Shown: piece by piece, positions 55,582-64,000 of the stretch
Numbering within the stretch: the stretch's first letter is position 1
Layout: each line of letters begins with the position of its first letter
Assembly (NCBI GenBank): GCA_016648135.1
Contig: JADDOH010001563.1
Span: forward strand, 124,001-188,000
Direction: 5' to 3'
Length of the DNA stretch: 64,000 nucleotides
Source: Agrypnia vestita
Lineage: Eukaryota; Arthropoda; Insecta; Trichoptera; Phryganeidae
The notes under the pieces: model-generated
Seen by the model: the letters and a program-made list of their open reading frames with translations, nothing else
What the model was told of the DNA's origin: nothing
Database searches by the model: none
Position numbers and translations under genes: made by a program

Positions 55582-55797
55582 TTAACTGAGCGGATAATGA
55601 TTTATTTTCGTTTCGCGGGAATCGGATAACGTAGGCAGATAGGAAAGTTAACTATAATTCCATTATATTTATCTGTAGACTAACGCTCTGTCGAGAAGCG
55701 AATAATGATTCATTTTCGTTTCGCGGGAGTCGGATAACGTGGGCGGATAGGAAAGTTAACTATAATTCTATTATATTTATCTGTAGACTAACGCTCT
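55582..55797. repeat. Tandem duplication, period 108 bp
   Basis: Two units (about 55582-55689 and 55690-55797) share ATAATGATT(T/C)ATTTTCG, TTTCGCGGGA(A/G)TCGGATAAC and GACTAACGCTCT, ~95% identical. It lies just left of the piggyBac-like end and is a recent local duplication. Confidence 0.85.
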
Positions 55798-55878
55798 TCA
55801 GGCTTTTACAACAGATAGGTAATTGCGCAATGACGGTATATACAGTTAGGAAAGAGATAACGATAACGTGTAAGCATA

Positions 55879-58341
55879 TTAACCCATTTTTCGCTGACGT
55901 TGCGGCAGCGCAACGGTTATTTGAACAGGTCATATTCTGAGAATTCGGTAAGGAATTTCCGTAATTAGCTTAGGTGTGTATTGTCGAGGTCTTATTATAC
56001 CCTTAAATGGGTTCAGGTATAAATATATTACATTTAGTTACAATTCAGAGGTCTTCGAAGAAGGAGAGGACGCGACACTCAGGTAAGCCCTATTTTGAAT
56101 ACATAATATTTTTAAGATATTGTAAAATATTTTAGTATTTTTGTATCATTTCTTAGAAAGAATTGTATGGTATTTAATACAGGATAGTTTTTGTAAATAT
56201 AAAAAATTCATAAAGTGCAAATATATTACGAATTATTTTGCCGTTGCGTCAGTGCAACGTCAGCGAAATATGGGGGTAAAATCCATTCCAATATTTTACG
56301 TGCAAATGCCATCAACGAATTTTAATATCGTGATTTTTTGCTTTAGGATGAATAAAAATGATTTTTTTACCGCACAAGAGGCTGCTGATTTTATCGCAGA
56401 GAACTAGAATGCTGATAGTGATGAAGAAGAAGACATTCCAGATGTAGTTATTTTACCTTAGTTTATTTTAGTTATTTCCGAACTTACCGACGAAGAGGAC
56501 TTTGATGATAATGAGTTACACGAAGACGGTATATATAACCATGTACTGGAGGATACAGCAGGAACCTTGGAAGTACACTCAAAAAGGTTGGTGAGTGAAC
56601 CTTCAACATCTCAGTCTTCACCTTCTGTACCGAGGAAAATGCAATGGTCCAAATCACAGCCTTGTTTTTCACAAAAACCAATTAATAATGAAAGTATCAA
56701 AATAAGTGAAGTGAAAAACCAATTAGCAGGCAAATCGTGTACCGAGTTTTTTGAATTGTTTTTTAATAATGAACTTTTGTCCCTCATTTTACAACAATCA
56801 ATTGTTTATGCTCATTCTAAAAATAAGACTTCCACATCATTGACAATGGAAAACATAAGAACATTTATAGGATTTTTGTTATATGGCGGCTATCACAGAT
56901 TGCCTCGTGAAGAAATGTACTGGTCTCTAGATGAAGATATTGTAAATCCATTTGTAAGGTCATGTATGAGTAGACAAACTTATCGTAGTATTAAATTAAT
57001 TTACATTTAGCAGATAATTCGTGTATTGATATGTCCGACAAATTGTATAAAGTTAGACCATATTAATCAATATTAAATAAAAATTTCAAACAATTTGGCA
57101 TCATAAAACATGCTTTATCAATCGACGAGCAAATGATACCTTATAGAGGGAAGCATTCTTGTAAAATGTATATTCATGGAAAGCCAATTAAATTTGGTTA
57201 CAAGTCTTGGACATTAGCTTCGTCAGATGGATATATTAATGCTTTTGATATATATACGGGGAAAACTATAGAGCCTTCGAACACTTATAATTTGGGTATG
57301 GGAGGAAATGTTGTGACGGGCCTTCTGAAAAATGTAGAAAATCCAGCTCACCACATTGTTTATTTTGATAATTTGTTTACATCTATCCCCCTTATGATAT
57401 ATTTAAAAAATAATTTGTTTTTCGCTACTGGCACGATAAGAGAAAATCGTCTAAAGAATATTGGATCGTTAAAATCCTCCAAAGAAATAAAAAAAATGGA
57501 AAGGGGTGAATTTGATTATAGATTTGAAAAGAAAACTGAAATGGTAGTTGTTCGATGGAAGGATAGTGCTGTTGTTACAGTGGCTTCAAATTGTGATGGG
57601 ATTGAACCAGTTAAAAATATCTCTAGGTTCTCAAATATTAAAAAAAACTATGTAAATATTACTCAACCTACTGCTCTTACACAATATAATCGTTTTATGG
57701 GTGGAGTTGATTTAGCAGATAACTTTGTATCCAACTACAGAATAAGAGTTCGCGGTAAAAAGTGGTGGTGGGCCATTTTTTCAAACTTCTGTGATGTGGC
57801 TGTATGTAATTCATGGAAACTCTATCAAATGGTTCATCCTGAAGAAAATATGTGCCTTTTAAATTTTAAAAGACATATAGCAACCACATTTATGAAATCA
57901 TCAAAAGCGAATTTGTTGTGCATAGGAAGACCATCTAGATTTTCAATATCATCAGGTCCAAATCCAGGCACTCAACATTTTTTGAAAAGAAATCAAAACA
58001 GAAAAAGATGCAGGGTGTGTCATTCCCAAACATATTTTATATGTGAACTATGCAATGTCGCATTACATCATAAATGTCATGAAACGTACCACAAAGGAAA
58101 ATAGAATCACTAAAATCACGTAAATACCTTTATATGTTTTTATTGTTTAGTCATAAGTTTTATATATTAAGTTTACGTTTATCTCCATAAGTTAGTAATA
58201 TGTTTAGTTATTAAGCAAATACATATTTTTTTTAAAAGTGTATAAATATCTTGCAAAATAAATGTTCTAAAAACTGTACATGTTTTGTTTCATACCTTTA
58301 GATTTTACCCCCCTATTTCGCTGACGTTGCGAAAATGCAAC
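55879..58341 (+). mobile_element. Decayed piggyBac-like transposon with complex ends
   Basis: TTAA (55879-55882) is followed by CCCATTTTTCGCTGACG, the TTAA-CCC start expected of piggyBac. The end contains a palindrome GTTGCG-GCAG-CGCAAC (55899-55914). Related palindromic copies occur inverted at 56242-56284 and direct at 58301-58341. The last two form a ~30 bp inverted repeat with one mismatch (GATTTTACCCCC, TATTTCGCTGACGTTGC), flanking the transposase pseudogene. A closing GGGTTAA end to the right was not found, so the right limit is where the last repeat stops. Confidence 0.75.
56348..58104 (+). pseudogene. piggyBac-like transposase pseudogene
   Basis: The ATG at 56348 starts MNKNDFFTAQEAADFIAEN. 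The same frame continues through TAG (56405) and TAG (56459) into an acidic region (DSDEEEDIPD, TDEEDFDDNE), as in piggyBac N-termini. The DDE_Tnp_1_7-type core follows: CTEFFELFF, FIGFLLYGGYHRLPREEMYW, then a one-base frameshift near 57000, HLADN...SDKLYKVRPY and TAA at 57064. The rest is open. The catalytic aspartates are present: SIDEQM (D codon 57124), YFDNLFT (57367) and MGGVDLAD (57709). The C-terminus (58006-58104) keeps the cysteine-rich domain CRVC...CELC...HHKCH. About 585 codons in all, close to the 594 aa of classic piggyBac. Three stops plus one frameshift make it inactive. Confidence 0.93.
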
Positions 58342-59719
58342 ACCTCAAATTTTCCAAATTAAAAGATTTTTCCATATTTTTTTGACAAAATTTTCTTAAA
58401 GGTATAGTTTTAGAACATATTCTCAAATTTCATGAAAATCGAACAACGGGAACTGGTAGCGGCGTTTAATGGAATAATGGCACGACAAGAAAATAATATA
58501 CTCAAATATAGATACAATATATTAACTATGTAATCACTACAAACCTGTCCGACATTAGCGTAGTCTCATCAGAACGGATAACGTGTATGCGATTGGCTAT
58601 TCTAGCTCAGATTTCGCCGGGTTTGGTAGTGATAACCCGCAAAGCATAATTGAACAAGTGTATCCAGATAAGAATATTGTAAATAAAATAATATGAATTT
58701 GCGGCCCATATACACATGAAATAAAAGGATAAAGCGTATGGGGATCTTATAGATGGATGGATAAATGAAACAAATATATATAGGAGTAAATGCAAGTAAA
58801 AAGCAAGCATATAAGTACCAAAAACATAGGAGAACATAGTGTGATAGAAATTCGAAGACGGGAGGAACAATAATGTGAAGTGGAACGGATATAGCAAGAG
58901 CATGTAATAATGATAAACGTACAAATACAGACAACTACTTGAGACCGATTCGACAGATACTAGCAATCTTTCAACACACCTCTAAGAACATGGTGAGTGG
59001 TATATAGTTATCAGCGGAGGCGTCCAGTACCTTGGCAATAAATAAGCACTGAATTAATCCGACGCCTTGCCTGCGGCACTGGAGGTTTATTTACTTATTT
59101 ATTTTATTTATTTTCATTTATTGGGTTTCTTACAGACATATAATTAATCAATCTTTGAAGAAAAGACAATAATTGATGTACAGAGTTTTGGGCCAATTAC
59201 GCGAAAACACATACATACAATCGATAAAAGAATAAGAAAAACATGTCCAATAGTGGGTTGTGTGAGTGTGTATTTGTGTGTTTATTTATTTATTTATTTA
59301 TTTTGTTTTGGGAAAAAAATTAAAAGCAAAACGATCTTAAAAATCTTCCACTGAATTTAAAAATTTACTTTAACTTACATTAATAGTTTATTGTGTTATA
59401 GCGAATAGTACTCTTCCAGTATTATATTATTCGAGAATATTCACTGTCTATGTAACATAGTTATTTTGTGGATCAATCTTACTGCCAATAAAAATAATAA
59501 TAAATGGTTACAAATTATGTTTAAATTCCGCAACGGAGGGACCTAATACGACCCTGTGCGCGGGGAGCCGCGGGCATAAGACAGGATTCATTGGATGATC
59601 CACGAGAAAAGATCGCCCAAAATTAATTTAAAATTAGGTATAGTACCTTTGAACGATTGTTATATCTAGGTATGCAGTGTGTACATGGTGAGTGTAGGGA
59701 AATTGATACAATGATATAG
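58342..59719. other. Non-genic stretch, nothing recognised
   Basis: Two overlapping minus-strand frames (110 and 119 codons, 58602-58966) are rich in Tyr/Phe/Leu from composition and shadow each other. 59090-59300 contains TTTATT low-complexity runs. CGCGGGGAGCCGCGGGC at ~59558 is GC-rich. No element ends defined. Confidence 0.4.
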
Positions 59720-59890
59720 CAGCCAAGGATCGTTAAATTTCCGATAAAGACGAGTGAAAATACGAGGGAACGGGACATGATAATGGTAGATAATGAAGAA
59801 ACATCAACTATGATTAGGGGAGTACCCGATAGATTGTGGTTACGGTTGATCAAACGACAATATGGACTGAACTTAGAAATTAAATATTAA
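59720..59890 (+). CDS. Unassigned short coding-like frame (56 codons)
   Basis: An open frame without an upstream start reads QPRIVKFPIKTSENTRERD, then MIMVDNEETSTMIRGVPDRL and WLRLIKRQYGLNLEIKY before TAA. From its ATG at 59777 it is 37 codons. The mixed composition (not Lys/Asn/Ile-driven) is unlike random frames in this AT-rich window. Further downstream (60050-60175) the plus strand reads NLRNKDFGFKESRILKI and GPLAAGRGIRGNAESEFRQL. I do not recognise either. They could be remnants of one protein, possibly of a transposable element. Confidence 0.25.
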   Translation, partial: QPRIVKFPIKTSENTRERDMIMVDNEETSTMIRGVPDRLWLRLIKRQYGLNLEIKY

Positions 59891-60339
59891 AAATTAATTA
59901 TCGCGCTTGTGAAGCGAATTTAAATCGTCCGAAGCCACTGAGTCCGTCCCAAAACAGGCATAGGGACGGAGACAGAGACGGCAACAGAAGGTGGGGTCAA
60001 CTGACATATCCAAGAGGAGATATGGTTTTTTTTTGCCAAACTGAATCTTAGGAACAAAGATTTTGGTTTCAAGGAAAGTAGGATATTGAAAATCCTGGAA
60101 ACACACGACTTAGGACCTTTGGCTGCTGGGAGGGGTATTAGAGGTAACGCGGAGTCAGAATTCAGGCAGTTGGTGTGAACGTCTACGGGGGTGCGAAATC
60201 CGCGTCGGTTGTTTTTTTGAGTGAAAGTTACCGTCGACTTAGAGTGTCCCAGTGGTTGAAAATTATAGTTTAACTTCAAGTGAAAGTGGTGTACGGGTAA
60301 ATATACTCTTCGACATTGTTGATTGCTCACGTTAAAAGA
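59891..60339. other. GC-richer stretch with frames on both strands
   Basis: The minus strand has a 136-codon frame (59920-60330) and the plus strand the GPLAAGRG segment described for the preceding entry. Which strand, if any, was coding cannot be decided by inspection. Confidence 0.3.
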
Positions 60340-60960
60340 AAAGGGGGGTACGGGTTTGATTTTATTTTATAAAGGGTAATTAATTTGGCATATTAGAACT
60401 TCGGAAATTACTGCGCTTTATTAAGTTGATTAGTCCGGCATATATAGAACTGATATTTGCAGATCTCCGGAAACTAGCTGTGCGTTATAAAGATACCTAT
60501 TTTATGCTAAACACGCGGGAAATTGTTAATAAATCTTGTAAAAATACCTATCTTATGCTAAATACGCGAGGTCCTGTTAAAAGGGTTTTAACTCAGAGTA
60601 CGGGTTTGATTTTATTTTATAAAGGTAATTAATCTGGCATATCGGAACTTCGGAAATCACTATGTTCTATAAAGTTAATTATTTTTGTCGTCTTACTAGG
60701 TTCACAGAATAATATTCGCAGAATTTCAGGAAACGGTAGAGTTCAAATTTAGTTAAATTTTCGTTTTACTAAGTATAGTATTGGCGGATCTCTGGAAACT
60801 AGCTGTGCGTATATATTGGCGGATCTATGGAAACTAGCTGTGCGTTATAAAGATACCTATTTTATGCTAAACACGCGGGAAGTTGTTAAAAGATAAAGGA
60901 GTTGTTACTAACAGATTCGATTTTAAATAAGTCTTATAAAATACCTATCTTTGCTAAATA
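60340..60960. repeat. Higher-order duplicated repeats upstream of the array
   Basis: TACGGGTTTGATTTTATTTT with ATAAAGG(G)TAATTAAT and GGAACTTCGGAAAT occurs at ~60347 and ~60599 (offset ~250). GGAAACTAGCTGTGCGTTAT, AAAGATACCTATTTTATGC and TAAACACGCGGGAA occurs at ~60468 and ~60829, and GATCT(C/A)TGGAAACTAGCTG once more at ~60785. Units share the 'ATGCTAAANACGCGNGG' core and look like the edge of the array that follows. Confidence 0.75.
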
Positions 60961-62800
60961 CGCGAGGTCTCATTTTAATTTTTACATTTGTAAGGCATAT
61001 AATATTTCGTTATATGAAATGTTTCGATTAGACCGGGTTTATTTTAGTTATCGAAAGAATATTTAGTTTATTTTAATAATTTTTTTTGTTTATGTTTAAT
61101 AGTAAGAGTCCGTTAAAATTATAGCGAATAAATTCTGGGATTAAAAATACGTCTAGTGAAAAATATATAGCTGATCTCGCGGGGTATCAGGTTCAGCCCA
61201 TAATAATCTAGATTTTCATTTCGTTTAAAATTATATAGAGTAATTCCGTGAGAATCGGGGTTTATTTACAATTTCACAGATGTATAAATTCCATTATTCT
61301 AGAAAATTATATAAAATAATCTCGTGAGAATCGGGGTTTATTTACAATTTCACAGGTGTATAAATTCCATTATTCTAGAAAATTATATAAAATAATCTCG
61401 TGAGAATCGGGACTTATTTACAATTTTACAGGTGTATAAAATTCCATTATTCTAGAAAATTATATAAAATAATCTCGTGAGAATCGGGACTTATTTACAA
61501 TTTTACAGATGTATGAAATTTCATTATTCAAAAAAATTATATAAAATAATCTCGTGGGGGTCGGGGTTTATTTACGGTTTTACAGAAGTACAAGTTTCAC
61601 TATTTTATAAAGTATATAAAATTGCTTCCGTTCGGCCCGGGTTATCTTATATTATATAGGAAAACATAGGTCCCGCGCTATTAAAACATATAAAAACGTT
61701 TCATGTGGCCGGGATTATTACGCGCGTTGGGGAAAGTCTATAAGGTAAAAATATGTTTAATTTGATTCGGGTATTTTATATTTTATGAAAGATATTTGCC
61801 TCGCGGACTTAAACTATGAAAAAATGTTTCAATTAGTTCTGGTTATACTTTAGGAGTGATGTAAACTTCGCGGTTGTATAATTTGGGTTACTTTGTATTG
61901 TACGAAAACGTAAATCTCGCGTATAAAAACGCGTATAAAAAAAAAACGTATATCATGTATTCAAACATATAAAAACTTCTAGTACATTGTTTCGATAGAC
62001 CGGGGTTGTATTATACTTATAAAGATGTTGTAGGGCCTCGTTATATTGAAAATATATAAAAACCGCCTGGGGCCGGGTGGGGCCGGGTCTTCTTATTTAT
62101 AAACTATATAAGATTTCGTTACATTTAGTTATATAAAATGCTATCGTTCGGGAATTCGCGTTTCATTTTAAGCATATATAAATATAGGGTCCCGTTTTAA
62201 ACAATGTTAGTGTTTCGTTTAGAATTCGCGCCTTCATTTAATAAATATGAAACATGTAGATTTCAATTAGAACTATTTTAAAATGTTTCGTTTAGAAATT
62301 CGCGTCTTGTATTATAACTGTGAAACTTATAATATTCGTGTTGAGCTAAAACGTGTGAACATAGAAACACTACAGTTTTGACCGCTATTTTGTTTACTAT
62401 GCCTAGGACATTCTTGCGGTGTATTAGACTTGATGGTAAAATTTAAACTCTTACTCTGTTTAAAATATACGTAGTGTCTCCGCCTAGATTGGCTTCACGA
62501 TATACTTTATGAAATTTGTAAGTCCCGCTGTCCTAAAATTATATAAAATTACCTTCGTTTAGATCGGGTTATATCATATTCCTCGTGGAACGCGTAAACC
62601 TCGTTGTCCTGAAACTAAATAAGGATGTTTCATCTAGACCGGGTTCATTTTACATTTTAGGAAGAATATAAATCCCGCGTCTTTCACTACATAAAATGGT
62701 TTCGGTAAGATTGGGGTTGTTTATACTTGTAAAAATTACAGAATCCCGTTATTTTAAACTATATTAAAATGATAAACTATATTAAAATGATTTAAACTAT
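60960..62800. repeat. Degenerate ~70-80 bp tandem array, roughly two dozen units
   Basis: Each unit has the order (TATATAAAATG)(TTTCGTTTAGACCGGG)(TTATTTTATATTTTA)(ATATAAATCCCGCG), strongly diverged between units. Representative boundaries start at 'AAA.TATATAAAA' or 'AAAATGTTTC'. CpG dinucleotides are concentrated in the CGGG and CCCGCG boxes, while the spacers are AT-rich. There are no open frames. Old satellite-like structure with a younger homogenised part at 61225-61610. Confidence 0.75.
61225..61610. repeat. Younger sub-array, 76-77 bp unit, ~4.8 copies
   Basis: AAAATTATATAAAATAATCT begins units at 61303, 61379, 61456 and 61533 (periods 76, 77, 77). Each continues CGTGAGAATCGGG(G/A), TTATTTACAATTT(C/T)ACAG and CCATTATTCTAG. 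Adjacent units are ~90-97% identical, and the outer ones are more diverged, a normal picture of local amplification. Confidence 0.92.
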
Positions 62801-63480
62801 ATTAAAATTTGCCGGAGAGTAGATATCAAATATTCGAGATGATAATAAATTTATATTAAGAATAATATTAAGAATAAAACTAAATCGGCGGACCCTAAAA
62901 GTAATATGTATTGACCTTATCAAGATGTAGACTAGTGGGGTTTTATTATAGAAACAATTGACTGTTCTGTGGCGCCTACTTGTCCGCGGCATCCTCGATA
63001 AATGATAAAAACAAGTGGACAAGTGGTCGCTTCGCGGGTTTGTTAAAACTTATAAATGCATGGAATCCTAGATTCAAAGCTTAATCCCGGTATTTCGGAT
63101 AAATATAAGAATAGGTAACATCGGAAAATAACGGGTAACGGTTTTATGGAAAATATCGGTGCGTATGATCATTAGAGTATGATCATTAGGATTAGAGTTT
63201 AGTTTCGGTGACCCGGGAAGTACGGATGCGTAAGACGGAAATAAGGACTATGTTGCAGTATTATTAAGATATATAAATACTTACAATTGTCGAGCTAGAG
63301 TCTAATTCCGGTATCTCGAGGAATATAAATTTAAAGAAAAGAAAATAATGTCTAGTTTCGGTTTGATTAAAGTATATACACCGTATAGTTGTAGAGGCTG
63401 GATACTAAGCCCCAGCTACGGAAACTTATAAACGCGTAATGGCAGGATCAAAGGTTAGGTCGCGATCTATAGTTAATTAG
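62801..63480. repeat. Continuation: sparse repeats of a ~230 bp period
   Basis: AACTTATAAATGC(A/G) with GGAATCCTAGATTCAAAGCT, then TAATCCCGGTATTTCGG, recurs in altered form at ~63280-63325 (GAGTCTAATTCCGGTATCTCG) and ~63428-63460 (AACTTATAAACGCG, GGATCAAAGGTTAGGTCGCG). It is related in style but not clearly in sequence to the 76 bp array. Confidence 0.5.
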
Positions 63481-64000
63481 GGGCCTGTGAATCGTATGCG
63501 CGTGCAAGGCAAGTGTCCGCAATCCTTAGGTATAAAGTGAGGTACATGAAGTGAAACTACGATGCACTGGACTGGATATAACCGGCGGCAGATGGGTAAG
63601 TCATGTCATCCTCTTTCCGTTTTGAGATTATAACGATATATAAAGGTGGCGCACGATTAAGAAGAATGGTCTCGGGTTCGACACCCCAGACAGAGACGGA
63701 AGAAGCGCCGACAGTGAAAGCTAACCCCTGTACCGCAAACTTTACTTATGTTTTTCCACAGGTGTTGTTTGCATGTTGAATCCGTACTGATCATAATAGG
63801 GGCGAATTAATTTGCCAAATTAACCCTTCTCTGCATGTGTGTGAACTTCCAGGGATCGAGCGGCTCGTGTGCTCGTCGCCGAACTTATTTATTTACTTCT
63901 ATTTTTTTATTTAATTGATTGAGTGATTGAATAATTAATTAATTAATTAGGTATTTATTTGTCTATTCATATATATATATTTATTTATTTGTGTATTTAT
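63481..64000. other. Window end: B-box-like motif and TTTATT low complexity
   Basis: 63675-63692 reads TCTCGGGTTCGACACCCC, a perfect Pol III B box, but the upstream A box is poor and no tRNA cloverleaf can be drawn, so it may be a SINE remnant. From ~63890 to the end the sequence is TTTATT/AATTAATT low complexity. Confidence 0.4.

Noticed and set aside
58602..58966. 110- and 119-codon minus-strand frames
   Set aside because: They overlap each other in different frames and are dominated by Tyr/Phe/Leu/Ser, as expected from AT-rich antisense sequence.
61225..61610. CRISPR array
   Set aside because: Units are contiguous 76-77 bp tandem repeats without unique spacers, and the genome is eukaryotic.
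63660..63720. tRNA gene suggested by TCTCGGGTTCGACACCCC
   Set aside because: The B box is perfect, but there is no acceptor stem, anticodon arm or good A box at the right spacing. At best a SINE remnant.

Overview
The window looks like insect nuclear DNA that is gene-poor and dense in transposons. The supporting signs are AT-rich sequence throughout, a short block of the arthropod telomere motif TTAGG, an intact cecropia-type mariner, a decayed piggyBac-like element, hAT-, Helitron- and TTAA-duplicating relics, tRNA-derived SINEs, and many 5'-truncated non-LTR retrotransposon tails, most ending in (GAA)n. I found no host protein-coding gene, rRNA or functional tRNA that I would defend. The order of insect cannot be told from the sequence alone.

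Layout. 0-7 kb: a ~150 bp direct repeat, an old SINE, a 655 bp inverted-repeat element, a complete non-autonomous hAT (2091-3710, 8 bp target duplication), an L2/CR1-like tail and a second SINE family. 7.4-9.2 kb: two nested long inverted-repeat structures. 11-17.4 kb: RTE-like and other non-LTR tails, LTR-like pieces and two related fold-back elements. 18-25.4 kb: more inverted-repeat elements, one non-LTR copy inserted into another with a 13 bp target duplication, a tandem repeat and a Helitron-like end. 27.4-29.9 kb: TTAGG block, fold-backs and a 421 bp Helitron. 31.5-32.8 kb: mariner with perfect 29 bp terminal repeats and an uninterrupted 340-codon transposase, the only convincing open gene. 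34-55 kb: scattered non-LTR tails, SINEs, MITEs with several copies inside the window, and a TTAA-flanked element at 42.8-43.7 kb. 55.9-58.3 kb: piggyBac-like transposase pseudogene with unusual repeats. 60.3-63.5 kb: a long degenerate array of unknown identity with a fresher 76-77 bp sub-array.

The elements do not form a pathway. They record successive insertions: young (mariner), middle-aged (piggyBac, Helitron, hAT) and old (most LINE tails). Recurring themes are long inverted repeats and, in several unrelated families, a motif reading CTGANGA, a hairpin, then CGAAAC, reminiscent of a hammerhead ribozyme core. The undescribed material most worth pursuing is the 60-63.5 kb array, the fold-back families with this motif, and the end structure of the piggyBac-like element. 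All matches between copies were made by eye, without alignment software or database searches.
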